Below are positions 54,443-63,924 of a stretch of DNA of 64,000 nt, piece by piece. Both the position numbers and the translations under genes were made by a program. The notes beneath the pieces are model-generated. The model was given only the letters and a program-made list of their open reading frames with translations. It was not told the DNA's origin and did no database searches. The stretch's first letter is position 1. Every line of letters starts with the position of its first letter. The stretch comes from Cephalothrix simula. Lineage: Eukaryota > Nemertea > Palaeonemertea > Archinemertea > Cephalotrichidae. The DNA lies in contig JAXIUW010218062.1 in NCBI GenBank assembly GCA_035591015.1, positions 1 to 64,000 of the forward strand, given 5' to 3'.

Positions 54443-55517
54443 GGTTAATAAAGTTCGGCATAGTACAATGGTTAATAAAGTAATCAAATTGATTAAGTGG
54501 TCGGCTAGCCTAGCCCTAGCCTTGCTATATCTACACTATAGCATCTTTAGCACCCCGCCGACCAAGCCACGCCGCCAGCTAACCCTCGCCACATCTATCA
54601 GAAGCATTAACCGCTCGGAGCCGTCTTTGCTAGCTCCAGCAAATACCACTGAATCGGCCTTACCCAGCAATGAACAACAATCTATGCCCGATGTACCGCC
54701 GACTAGCATCATTGCTAACCGGCCTACGATTACCGCAGAAGAACAACCTAAAGAAGCTCTAACAACACCATCGCAGCCAATAGTTGCAACATTAAACACA
54801 GTCAAAGCTGATGTTAGCCAAGGCACTGCCTTAAATCATCTTTCAGTAAAAACACCGCTGACCAAGTCAGAGCCATCAGTATCGTCAAGTTCCGCACAAG
54901 GCAAGTCTTCAATACAAGGCAAGCCCCCAACCTATTCGCAGACTGGTCATCAAAATGCCTCTCAAAGTGATTCGCAGAGTGCCTCTAAAAGCCATTCTCA
55001 AAGTGATTCCAAAAGTGTTCCCCAAAGTGCCTCTCAAAATGATTCTCAAGATGATTCTTTAAGTCGCCCCACTGAAAACACAACCAATGCTTTGGTTAAT
55101 GATAGAAAAAACTTGACCGAGACAAAGCAACCCCTAAGTCTGCCTGAGCCTGCCTCGAGCAAGCAGCCATCGCCTCAATCAGCAGCCGTTACAACTACGC
55201 AGAGAACATCAGCAGCAGATGAACCACTGTATTATTCAACCGATAGCCTTGATGATGGCTTTAGATTGCTACAGCGAAATTCTTTACTCTACCCTCGGCA
55301 AGCGCAGCAACTACGCAAATCGGGGCAAGTAATCTTTGAGCTGCTGATTAATCAACATGGTGCAGTTAGCGAAGTGCTAATTATTGAGGCCACTGAAGGT
55401 TGGGGTTTTGTGGCGGCAATTAGGCAAGCCTATCAGCAAGCACTCTACAGTCCACCCACCCGCAACAATCAGCCTGTTAAAGTTAGGTTGCGCAAAGAAG
55501 TGGTCTTTAAGCCATGA
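54441..55517 (+). CDS. tonB: TonB-family energy transducer with Ser/Gln-rich linker
   Basis: The 358-residue protein has one N-terminal transmembrane helix (SASLALALLYLHYSIF). A long periplasmic linker is rich in Ser, Gln, Asp and Asn, with a 4-residue pattern (SQSD, SQSA, SKSH, SKSV) near residues 175-215. A C-terminal TonB domain follows (LYPRQAQQLRKSGQVIFELLI, then EVLIIEATEGWGFVAAI). An AAGG ribosome site lies 7 bases before the ATG. A second in-frame ATG at 54468 lies in a 14-base direct repeat of the first. The stop overlaps the receptor start. Confidence 0.88.
   Translation: MVNKVRHSTMVNKVIKLIKWSASLALALLYLHYSIFSTPPTKPRRQLTLATSIRSINRSEPSLLAPANTTESALPSNEQQSMPDVPPTSIIANRPTITAEEQPKEALTTPSQPIVATLNTVKADVSQGTALNHLSVKTPLTKSEPSVSSSSAQGKSSIQGKPPTYSQTGHQNASQSDSQSASKSHSQSDSKSVPQSASQNDSQDDSLSRPTENTTNALVNDRKNLTETKQPLSLPEPASSKQPSPQSAAVTTTQRTSAADEPLYYSTDSLDDGFRLLQRNSLLYPRQAQQLRKSGQVIFELLINQHGAVSEVLIIEATEGWGFVAAIRQAYQQALYSPPTRNNQPVKVRLRKEVVFKP
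54976..55073 (+). repeat. 12-bp coding tandem repeat in the TonB linker
   Basis: A 12-base unit (four codons) repeats about eight times with changes and encodes the Ser-x-Ser/Asp-x pattern of the linker. Copy-number change would alter linker length without shifting frame. Confidence 0.6.
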
Positions 55518-57451
55518 TTAGATGGCTTTGCTTAGTGCTTTTGCTGCACCTGCCAACAACGCTTTTGGCTGATGAGATTGACGAAATAGAACTAGATGAC
55601 GCAGTAGAGTTGGTCTATGCTCGCTCGGCATCTAGCTATTCAGCCGGCAATGAATGGAATATTGCCGTAGACCCTGTTCTTGATAGCGGAAAAACTTTGG
55701 GGCAGTTATTAGCTGAAATCCCCGGCCTAGAAGTTAGCCACGGCGGTGATAGCCTCGCTCGCTCTACGGTAAGAATTAGAGGCGGTGATGAACATCAGGT
55801 TTTATTTATTATTGACGGCGTACAGATGAATAATGGTGAAGCCAGCCAACCTTCACAAAGTAGCGGCATAGCCTTTGATTTAAGCTCAATCGCTGTTGAC
55901 CAAATTGATACCATTAAAGTTATTCGCAGCGATAAAAGTGCTGAATACGGCTCTGAGGCTAGCTCTGGAGTAGTAATTATCACTACCAAACGCCCCACAG
56001 AAAATAAGTTTGAGTTCAATCAGATAGCTTCTTCCAACTTGTTGAAAATTGCGCTTGGCTATTCTTTCGTTCAGCCCCAACTTACCCTGCAATTAAGCTA
56101 CGCCAAAAGTGATGGCAATTATGTTATTCCAGACCCCTTTAATCAAAATTTTGCCGATATCTCTGGTGCTGACAGCATTGCTCGGTGTATACCTAAATAC
56201 AGTGATGGCTATCGTCTAAAACGGTGCAATTCTAGTGATTTAATATCGTTCAACCTCAAGCTGCAATCAGATATTCAGCAACTTTCAATGCAGGTTCAGC
56301 AAGGTCGGCGTTGGGGCTTAGGCGGAATTAACTCTGTGCAACCCTATGGTGTAGTGCGCTGGTTGCAGCTGGGCTTCGGCTATATGCTAAACCATGCTAT
56401 TGGCGACCATACTCTTGAACTAAGCACTGAATACAGCATCAAAAATAGCTATCGCAATGAAAACACACAGCTTAACCAAGATTCATTAATTAGTACACAG
56501 CAAAGCGCACGCGGAGCATTCGGCGTTGATTACTGGTTTTGGCTACTAGATGCACACAAGTTTAGCCTTGGCATAGATTTAGAAAACCTCAGTATCAGCA
56601 GTAAGTATGTTGCTGAAACCCGCCGCCAAATAGCCTTAAAAAGTGGCTACAGCTTTGCCTCTACGGGCTGGCTGGCTTCTGTAAATATTTACCAAAGTTT
56701 TTTGCAGCACATTGATCCCCCGCTTGCCTACAGCCTAGAGGCCGGCTATGCCCTAGATTGGGTGGGCGTTAAACTCAGTCATACTAAGGGTTATCGCTTA
56801 CCATCATTGCATGAACTTTATGGCACTAACACAGATTATGCCCCTTCAATGGCTAATCCCAATTTGCAGCCAGAACACTCACTAGGGGTTGATCTGGGGC
56901 TATTCATTGATATTGACAACCGCTTACATGCTGAAATAAATTACTTTTATAACTGGGTCAACAATAAAATAATCGCTTTGCCCGAGGGCAATAACTATTC
57001 TTTCTACAAACTCAAGAATATTTATAAAACCATCTCTAGTGGTTGGGAGCTAGCCCTGCGCCTTAATATAACTCAGCATGTTCTTTGGCGAATTTCCTTT
57101 ACCGACAATAAGGCCATCATTGACCAGTACGAGGCTCAAGACCCGCGTTATAATGGTCGCCGTCTGCCAGATCGAGCTCGTTATCAGCTAAATTCAGCAC
57201 TTAAACTGCGCTATGGCTTTTTTTCTTCAGAAATCAATGCTCGCTACAAAAGTTTGCGGTTTTTAGATTTATCTAATTATAAGCATCTCAAGCCCTATGT
57301 AGCTGTTGATTTAAGCCTAAATTACCATCCTGCAGAGCAATTCTCGCTAGGCTTACACATTAATAATGTCGGCAATACCGTTTATTCAGAACAAGACAAT
57401 TACCCTGCACCGGGGCGTGAGGTATTATTTAAGCTACGGATAGAAATCTAA
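55514..57451 (+). CDS. TonB-dependent outer-membrane receptor, probably for cobalamin
   Basis: The 645-residue protein has a signal peptide (LCLVLLLHLPTTLLA). A TonB-box-like stretch (DDAVELVYARS) and a plug domain follow (LGQLLAEIPGLEVSHGG, VRIRGGDEHQVLFIIDGVQ, GVVIITTKR). The beta-barrel ends with YPAPGREVLFKLRIEI, as in BtuB/vitamin receptors. The length is close to that of BtuB. It overlaps tonB by 4 bases and lies downstream of the B12 riboswitch-led operon, which supports cobalamin as substrate. Confidence 0.85.
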   Translation: MIRWLCLVLLLHLPTTLLADEIDEIELDDAVELVYARSASSYSAGNEWNIAVDPVLDSGKTLGQLLAEIPGLEVSHGGDSLARSTVRIRGGDEHQVLFIIDGVQMNNGEASQPSQSSGIAFDLSSIAVDQIDTIKVIRSDKSAEYGSEASSGVVIITTKRPTENKFEFNQIASSNLLKIALGYSFVQPQLTLQLSYAKSDGNYVIPDPFNQNFADISGADSIARCIPKYSDGYRLKRCNSSDLISFNLKLQSDIQQLSMQVQQGRRWGLGGINSVQPYGVVRWLQLGFGYMLNHAIGDHTLELSTEYSIKNSYRNENTQLNQDSLISTQQSARGAFGVDYWFWLLDAHKFSLGIDLENLSISSKYVAETRRQIALKSGYSFASTGWLASVNIYQSFLQHIDPPLAYSLEAGYALDWVGVKLSHTKGYRLPSLHELYGTNTDYAPSMANPNLQPEHSLGVDLGLFIDIDNRLHAEINYFYNWVNNKIIALPEGNNYSFYKLKNIYKTISSGWELALRLNITQHVLWRISFTDNKAIIDQYEAQDPRYNGRRLPDRARYQLNSALKLRYGFFSSEINARYKSLRFLDLSNYKHLKPYVAVDLSLNYHPAEQFSLGLHINNVGNTVYSEQDNYPAPGREVLFKLRIEI

Positions 57452-57541
57452 CCTGCAGACTAGCTTTTATACATATACTCAATAAAGAATTTATGCCAAA
57501 GTATAGGCTGTTCAATGTTAGATTTTTGATACAATGATCAG

Positions 57542-58189
57542 ATGAATATGGCCAGTACTGATATGCCTCTGAATAGCCTTAAAAGTCGCTTTGGCTTACC
57601 GCCAGATGTTGCGCTATACGCCATGCCTCTGCCAGCGGAAAAACTATCAAAAGTAGAGCTAGTACTCATAAAAAAGAGCTTGGGCAGAGAGTGCGCTCGG
57701 CACGCATTGACCAATTTGGGGTTTGATGGCCAAATAAAAATTAAGCGTGGCGCAATGGGGCAACCAATTTGGCCAAAACATGTTTGCGGATCTATAACAC
57801 ATACCGATAGCTACAGCATTTGCGCCGTAAGCTGGCAAAAATATTATTCTTCGTTGGGCATAGATAGCGAAGATTGGCAGCGTGTAAAGCCTTATTTAGC
57901 ACCACGCATACTAGAAAAAAACGGTAGTCTATCTGGAATGTATGCAGAGCAGCAAGAGTTGGCAATTATTTTTTCAGCCAAAGAAGCCTTGTATAAATCT
58001 TTATGTGCCTTAACGGGCGTGTTTTTTGGGTTAAGAGATGCTCAAATTGAGCTTTTAGACCATCAACGCTTTAGTTGGAGGCTGCTCGTAGATTTATCAA
58101 GCGCATATCCTAAGCACACCCAAGGCTTAGGTCATTATGACTTAGCCAAGAGCCATGTTTATACCTCTGTACTAACTGGCAATGTTTGA
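57542..58189 (+). CDS. EntD-type 4'-phosphopantetheinyl transferase
   Basis: The 215-residue protein transfers phosphopantetheine from CoA to carrier proteins. Key segments are GRECARHAL, RGAMGQPIWPKHVCGSITHTD (first part of the CoA site), SLGIDSE with the metal-binding Asp, and FSAKEALYKSL with the second acidic site. It resembles EntD/Sfp enzymes. No polyketide or peptide synthetase is in the window, so its target is unknown. Confidence 0.88.
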   Translation: MNMASTDMPLNSLKSRFGLPPDVALYAMPLPAEKLSKVELVLIKKSLGRECARHALTNLGFDGQIKIKRGAMGQPIWPKHVCGSITHTDSYSICAVSWQKYYSSLGIDSEDWQRVKPYLAPRILEKNGSLSGMYAEQQELAIIFSAKEALYKSLCALTGVFFGLRDAQIELLDHQRFSWRLLVDLSSAYPKHTQGLGHYDLAKSHVYTSVLTGNV

Positions 58190-58263
58190 TAAAACCTTAT
58201 TGCAGCCAAACTCACGGGGCATGTAGGCGAGCATTTGCCACTAAGTTTTGCAGACTAAGTTAG

Positions 58264-58297
58264 AATAATTAGATAATTAAATAATTAAATAATTAAA
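58264..58297. repeat. 8-bp tandem repeat before mutL
   Basis: About four copies of aattaaat-type units end just before an AAAGGGA ribosome-site-like stretch in front of mutL. Confidence 0.5.
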
Positions 58298-58313
58298 AGG
58301 GATTATTAGTATT

Positions 58314-60209
58314 ATGCGGCGCATTGGGAAGTTGGCTGAAAGAGTAGCACAAACCATAGCTGCCGGAGAGGTGGTTCAAGACCCAGCATCGGTTGTTAAA
58401 GAACTTGTTGAAAACTCTATTGACGCCCAAGCAACGGTCATCAATATTGCTATAGCTAATGGTGGTCGCAAGATAATTTCAGTGCTTGATGATGGCGAGG
58501 GCATTCATCCTGATGATATAACAACCTGCGTGGTTCATCATGCAACCAGCAAGCTCACCACCTTTGAAGACCTTAAACATATCAAAACTTTTGGGTTTCG
58601 TGGCGAAGCTCTTGCGGTTATCTCTGCGGTAGCTGAGTTTGAGATTACTAGTGCTATCTCTAAGCATAGCCTCGGAAAACGGTTGGTTTTGCATTGTGGT
58701 CGTACAATAGAAACTGGTCAAGTCGCCTTTCCGCGCGGTACACGAGTTATTGTGCGTAACATTTTTGCTAATCAGCCAGCTCGTGCCAAATATTTGCGCT
58801 CTGAGTTAAGCGAGTTTAGACGCATCACTACCTGCGTCCAGCAGTACGCTTTGGCGCATCCACAGCTGCACTTTACGCTTAGTCATAACGGGCGTCAGGC
58901 CTGCAATTACAGTGCTTGCAGCAATTTGACCGAGCGCGTTCATCAGGTTTTAGGGCATAAGCTAGGCACAACAATGTTCTATTTTAATAATAGCCAAGGG
59001 TTAATTACCTTAGATGGCCTGTGCTCTATGCCATCGCAAACCCAGTCTAATCGTAGTCGTCAATTCTTGTTTCTGAATAATCGGCCTATTATTGATCGCA
59101 ACATCAGTCATGCGGTGTACCATGCATATCGCACCTTGCTGATGAAGGGGCAACATCCAGCCTTTGTGCTTAAATTAGAAATGGCCACCGACGATGTTGA
59201 TGTAAACGTGCACCCAGCTAAAAAAGAGGTTCGCTTTAGCAATCCGCAATTAATACACAGCACCGTAGCTCATTTAATTTATAGAGCAATTCTGGCAGAA
59301 ACTCGCCTTAGAGCCTTAGGCGACCAAAATGAGTCTGGATTAGTACAAGATAATCAATCTTCTACGGCCGTTAGTACACTGCTTAATTTAAGCCCTAGTG
59401 ATAGAGCGCAAGCCATACCCAACCTAGATAGAACTAGCCATCCACAGCATAGCTCAACCGCTAATGATATGTCTGACGACAGCTCACAAGAAGCTGAGGC
59501 TGAGGCTATTAAAGATACTGTTCAAGACTCAACCAGCGCAAAGCCTGCCACTTCTGAAAAGGCCGGATTTGATGCTCAACAAGCAGCGCATCACTTTCAA
59601 CCCCTATTAGATGAGAGCTTAGAACGCTCTACAGAAATTATAGTTTTTGGTCAATTTCAAAAAACTTACATTATTGGTGCTGTTGCTGATGAATTAGTGC
59701 TAATTGACCAACACGCTGCCCATGAACGCATTTTATTTGAGCATTACCGCAATCAGGTTTATCGTTCAGGCATGGCCTCAGAAAAACTATTGATACCGCT
59801 TACTTTTGCATTGAATGACTTACAGAGTATTATTCTTCAAGAGCATTTAGGCCAATGGAACAAACTGGGCTTTCAGATAGAATTATTCGGCAAAAATACA
59901 TTCATTGCCCGCAAGATTCCATCCTTGTTAAAGCGTGAAAACCTAGAGCGGCTTATTGCCGATGTACTTGATGAGCAAGAGCTATTCAGCCAAAGCGGCA
60001 AACTTGATGAAAGCACTAATCGTATTTTAGAATCTACCGCCTGCCATTCGGCCATTCGTGCCGGTGATAGCCTCAGTATGGCTCAAATGCAGGGCATGGC
60101 TGATAATCTTAGTCAAATCAATATAAATCTATACTGCCCGCATGGCCGACCTGTGATGGTCAACATTCAGGCAAAAGAACTTGAAAAACGTTTTAAGCGC
60201 ATTGTCTAA
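58314..60209 (+). CDS. mutL: DNA mismatch repair protein MutL (endonuclease type)
   Basis: The 631-residue protein has the GHKL ATPase with AAGEVVQDPASVVKELVENS, DDGEGI and GFRGEALAVIS. The connecting region is low-complexity (about residues 345-425), and a C-terminal dimerisation/nuclease domain follows. The metal motif DQHA-x2-E-x4-E is intact (DQHAAHERILFE, about residue 464). ACHSAIRAGDSL and CPHGRP match the other endonuclease motifs, so this MutL should nick DNA itself, with no MutH required. Confidence 0.94.
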   Translation: MRRIGKLAERVAQTIAAGEVVQDPASVVKELVENSIDAQATVINIAIANGGRKIISVLDDGEGIHPDDITTCVVHHATSKLTTFEDLKHIKTFGFRGEALAVISAVAEFEITSAISKHSLGKRLVLHCGRTIETGQVAFPRGTRVIVRNIFANQPARAKYLRSELSEFRRITTCVQQYALAHPQLHFTLSHNGRQACNYSACSNLTERVHQVLGHKLGTTMFYFNNSQGLITLDGLCSMPSQTQSNRSRQFLFLNNRPIIDRNISHAVYHAYRTLLMKGQHPAFVLKLEMATDDVDVNVHPAKKEVRFSNPQLIHSTVAHLIYRAILAETRLRALGDQNESGLVQDNQSSTAVSTLLNLSPSDRAQAIPNLDRTSHPQHSSTANDMSDDSSQEAEAEAIKDTVQDSTSAKPATSEKAGFDAQQAAHHFQPLLDESLERSTEIIVFGQFQKTYIIGAVADELVLIDQHAAHERILFEHYRNQVYRSGMASEKLLIPLTFALNDLQSIILQEHLGQWNKLGFQIELFGKNTFIARKIPSLLKRENLERLIADVLDEQELFSQSGKLDESTNRILESTACHSAIRAGDSLSMAQMQGMADNLSQININLYCPHGRPVMVNIQAKELEKRFKRIV

Positions 60210-60221
60210 GCCTCTAAAACC

Positions 60222-61697
60222 CTATTCAACAGGCTCTAAATAGCTTCGGCAAGCCTGTGGCAAATCTGGCTTACTTTTAATGTAGTTAATAAAAATATCT
60301 TTCAAATCCCAAGGCAATTCTTGCTTTAGTTGTTGAGGACTGACCAACGCCAATCTATTGCTGGTCAGCAGATGATAATCAGTCAGAAAAACCAATGCCG
60401 AAGACTCTTCCACTTCAGTATTTTCAATAGGATAAAGCAAGGCAAAGGGGTCTATGCGCCGACCCTTACGCCAATCAAAAAAAGGCTGCGCCAAAATAGA
60501 AAATTGCCGGCGGTTCAGGCTGACCAATAGTGGCCGATTAGCGTAGGGGATAAATCTATAGATGTCATAGACCAGTAATTGTTTGCCAATCAGTAATGGC
60601 TCATTGGCGTATTCGGCTTTGCCCACGGGTAATAATGAACGATATTCGGCTTGCGGAACGTATTCACCAGCCACCAAGGCAGCATGCACCCATTGCCGAA
60701 CACAGCGCCAAAGGCCGGTACTACTGCGTCGTCGCCAACGAAAGGGCAATGGTTCGCTGAGCTTGGCCTCAACCTTGGCTAATTGCGCTTGGTCTATAAT
60801 GCGTTGGTCAGGCTTATCCAAAGCAGAATAGGTGGCCACTGTTTTAGAGGTTATCTTAAAAGAGCCATCGGCCTTGCGCTGCATAATCAGGGTTAGGCTT
60901 ACTAAGGCTCGCCCGTAAGAGCCGGCATCAAGCAGAGTAGTCGGATAAGACATACGCTTTCTCCGACTAAGACGCTGGGCATGGCCGGCAATCACAACAT
61001 CAAATAATGGTGGAAGCTGCTCGGCCAGCATTCCAGACACATTGCTAAAACCATCTTCGTACTCGGATGCCCTCAGCCTGCTACCGCTATGAAACAACCC
61101 TATGCGAAGGTCTGCACTTTGCAAAGTTTGTGCGCTGCTGAGACCAACCGCTAGGGGCGATAACAGCTGTAATTGCGGATTGTTGCGCTGGGCTATCTTA
61201 GTGCTGCTTCCAGTAGCGGTTAAGCCGATAATGCCTATTTTGAGGCCGTTTGTTGTATAAACCAAACTGGGTTGCCACGGTGTTTGCGGATAGGCCACAT
61301 TAGCTGATAACCAAGCAAAATCAGACTGCTTAGCCCATTCTGAAAGCTGTTCAGCAGAGTAATAGAGGTCTGAATTACCCACTGCCACGGCCGTATAGCC
61401 GAGCTTGTTGAATGCAGCAATAATTGGAGCAGTTTTATCTAATAGCGGATAGGGAGTTAAGAAGTCGCCGGCATCAAGCAATATAAAAACATCGGCATCA
61501 GAGCGCAATTCAACGATGATTGATGCTAAATGCGCCAGCCCACCCGGCGGGCGTGAGTGATGCAGTCGCTGCTCTGTATGCAGGCGACCACGCAAGTCTG
61601 AAGTAGCGGCCACGACTACTTTTAGCTCTTCAGCCAAAGCCAAGCCTGAACAGTAGGTGCTTAATATAGCTAGCAGTAAGCAGCTAGTACGGGTCAT
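60222..61697 (-). CDS. Exported metallophosphoesterase / 5'-nucleotidase-like protein with altered motifs
   Basis: About 490 residues with a signal peptide (SCLLLAILSTYCSGLALA). The layout is UshA-like: a metallophosphoesterase domain (SDLRGRL, ILLDAGDF, VAVGNSDLYY, IAGHAQRL) and a C-terminal domain (ANRPLLVSLNRR). The usual NDxHG, GNHE and GHSH motifs read SDLRG, GNSD and GHAQ. Several metal-binding His are therefore replaced and catalytic activity is doubtful. The start preferred is ATG 61697, overlapping the TPR gene by 14 bases; the longest frame starts at 61730. Confidence 0.72.
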   Translation of the reverse strand: MTRTSCLLLAILSTYCSGLALAEELKVVVAATSDLRGRLHTEQRLHHSRPPGGLAHLASIIVELRSDADVFILLDAGDFLTPYPLLDKTAPIIAAFNKLGYTAVAVGNSDLYYSAEQLSEWAKQSDFAWLSANVAYPQTPWQPSLVYTTNGLKIGIIGLTATGSSTKIAQRNNPQLQLLSPLAVGLSSAQTLQSADLRIGLFHSGSRLRASEYEDGFSNVSGMLAEQLPPLFDVVIAGHAQRLSRRKRMSYPTTLLDAGSYGRALVSLTLIMQRKADGSFKITSKTVATYSALDKPDQRIIDQAQLAKVEAKLSEPLPFRWRRRSSTGLWRCVRQWVHAALVAGEYVPQAEYRSLLPVGKAEYANEPLLIGKQLLVYDIYRFIPYANRPLLVSLNRRQFSILAQPFFDWRKGRRIDPFALLYPIENTEVEESSALVFLTDYHLLTSNRLALVSPQQLKQELPWDLKDIFINYIKSKPDLPQACRSYLEPVE

Positions 61698-63924
61698 CAG
61701 TGTACAAGAGTTGATTTTCTTCAGTATCAACTATTCCGCCATGCTTGGCACATTCTTGAAACGCTGTCTTGGCTTTATCTGGCTGATTGAGGCGGTGCAA
61801 GTACAATACGCCAAGATTATTCCAGCATTTAGCATGCTGAGGATTGGCTGCGAGGCATTTTTGAAACGCCTCTAGAGCCATAGAAAAATCTTTCAGACTA
61901 TAATAAGTCACCCCCAGCCAGTTCCAAGCTGCGGCAAAGCCCTCATCAACTACTAAAGCACGGCGAAAGTAATCTACAGCATAGCGCAGCATTTGCCGCT
62001 TATATGACACATAGCCCAAGTTATACCAGCCCTGCGCACTGTCTGGCTCTAGTCTTGTATAGCGCATAAAGCAATTATAGGCGTCTTTAAGCTGACCAAT
62101 CTCTGTTAATAATTCTCCGGCCTTAAACCAATCAGCACTGCTATGGCGATTGCTTTTAAGGCTTCGGCGCAACTCTTCTAGCTTAATTAACTGCTCTTTT
62201 TCACCAACGTTTTGAGGCAAATCAAATAAAAGTTCTTTATTCCAGTTCGGTGCTGCCTGCGACAACCAGCGCTTAACTTGCTGTGGTTTTTTTATTCTGC
62301 TAGACACCGTCCGAGCGGCATCTTCTTTACCCATGTTAGAGTAAATCTGCGCCAATAATCCCCATAAAAGATCATTATGCTGTAACTCTAAAATCTGTTC
62401 TTCTAACTCAGTCGCAAAAGCTTCTCCAGCACCGGCAAGGCCGTAGATATCTAATAGTTCTTCCCATATTTCAGGAAAAAAAGCTGCGTGCAAACGCAAG
62501 TTTCGGATGGCTTTTAGGGCTAGCTCTGGCTTATTTGCTGCTATTAACCCTCGTGATAAGGTTATCCATAAGTAGTCATCTCGCAAAGTAGCTGATGCTT
62601 GGCTAAGGCAATCAAAGGCTTTTTCCCATTCTTGTTGCTCAATGTAGAGTCTGCCCAAGCTCTGCCAAGCAGAAAAGTTATCGGTGTTAATTTCTGTGAG
62701 CCGTAGCAACGCCTCAGTCCCCAGCTCTAATTGCTTCTGATAGATAAGCCCTTGTGCGATGCTCCAAAACAGATTCTTATATTCTAAAGACAACTCAGGA
62801 TTTTGACCACGAACAGTATTACTCCGTTCAGTATCAAAGCGCACAACAGTCTTATAGGCGGTTATAACAGAACCCGTTTGCAAGTAAAGGCCGGCCAACA
62901 ACACCGTACTGCGCTCATCTAGCCCGTTTATTTGAGCTAGCTTTTCAAGATTAGCGATGGCACTTTCATAACTACCCAAGGCAATATCTGTGTCTATTAG
63001 CTGGGCTAATAATTCTCTTTGTTCAGGGTTGTCATCAAGTAAAATAACTAAGCACGGGCGCAGCTTACGATAATTACTGTGTCTGGTATACAGCTGCCGC
63101 AACATCTCTAGGGCATCATGATTAGTTTTATCTAGCTCAATAACTTTAGCTAAGCATTTTTCTGCCTCTGGAATACCCTTGTCTAAAAAATATCGGCTTA
63201 ATCGCAACCATGCCTCAACATTCTGCTCATCGCACATTATGGCCTTACGAAAAGCATCTATGCCGTCATTGTCACGCTCTAATTTAAGATAACTATCGCC
63301 AATGGCCTGCCATGCATCGCTATGAAAGCTATCGTGCTTAAGGCAGTTCTCAAAGTGCAACGATGCCGTATGGTAGTCTTTACTCAAATAACTTATGCGC
63401 CCCAGCAGATAATGCGCTCCGGCTAAACGTGGACTATGCTCTATGGCAACTTGCAATAATTCTTCGGCACGGTCTAAATCGTTCTGGTCAATCAGCAATG
63501 AAGCATAACAAAGATATACTGATGGATTGCGTGGATCATCCTGAATAGCCTTTTTGAGTATAACTTCGGCTTCGGCTTGGCGACCTAAATAAATCAGCAA
63601 ACTGGCCAAATTAACCGCAGCATCTGTGTATTCTGGACTATGCTTTATAGCCTGCGCATAGGCTTGCTCGGCTTCTTCGTACTGCCCCAATCTGGTGTAA
63701 GATACGCCAATGTTAAAACATGCATCGGCATGCTCGGGATTAATACTTAAAATCCGTTGATAATATTTTAGAGCATTATCATAATCGCCCGCCTCGCCAT
63801 ACAGCGTGGCGCAGTCAAAGGCCAACTGTATGTTATTGGGGTCATGATTACACTTCTTGACAAGGTCTTCAATTTTGTCAAGTAAATCAATCGCTTGAAT
63901 ACTAGGATTAGCTTGTGTAGCCAT
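61684..63924 (-). CDS. Large TPR-repeat protein
   Basis: A 746-residue protein built mostly of tetratricopeptide repeats, e.g. DACFNIGVSYTRLGQYEEAE, AGAHYLLGRISYLSKDYHTA, AAAWNWLGVTYYSLKDFSMA and AKCWNNLGVLYLHRLNQPDK. No signal peptide or enzyme motif is visible, so it is likely a cytoplasmic scaffold. ATG 63924 (MATQAN) is preferred over an upstream in-frame start at 63960. It overlaps the phosphoesterase gene and may be transcribed with it. Confidence 0.85.
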   Translation of the reverse strand: MATQANPSIQAIDLLDKIEDLVKKCNHDPNNIQLAFDCATLYGEAGDYDNALKYYQRILSINPEHADACFNIGVSYTRLGQYEEAEQAYAQAIKHSPEYTDAAVNLASLLIYLGRQAEAEVILKKAIQDDPRNPSVYLCYASLLIDQNDLDRAEELLQVAIEHSPRLAGAHYLLGRISYLSKDYHTASLHFENCLKHDSFHSDAWQAIGDSYLKLERDNDGIDAFRKAIMCDEQNVEAWLRLSRYFLDKGIPEAEKCLAKVIELDKTNHDALEMLRQLYTRHSNYRKLRPCLVILLDDNPEQRELLAQLIDTDIALGSYESAIANLEKLAQINGLDERSTVLLAGLYLQTGSVITAYKTVVRFDTERSNTVRGQNPELSLEYKNLFWSIAQGLIYQKQLELGTEALLRLTEINTDNFSAWQSLGRLYIEQQEWEKAFDCLSQASATLRDDYLWITLSRGLIAANKPELALKAIRNLRLHAAFFPEIWEELLDIYGLAGAGEAFATELEEQILELQHNDLLWGLLAQIYSNMGKEDAARTVSSRIKKPQQVKRWLSQAAPNWNKELLFDLPQNVGEKEQLIKLEELRRSLKSNRHSSADWFKAGELLTEIGQLKDAYNCFMRYTRLEPDSAQGWYNLGYVSYKRQMLRYAVDYFRRALVVDEGFAAAWNWLGVTYYSLKDFSMALEAFQKCLAANPQHAKCWNNLGVLYLHRLNQPDKAKTAFQECAKHGGIVDTEENQLLYTDDPY

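Noticed and set aside
53735-54448. Plus-strand open frame of 237 codons
   Set aside because: It is antisense to exbB and the start of exbD; the translation is Gln/Ser/His-rich without any recognisable domain.
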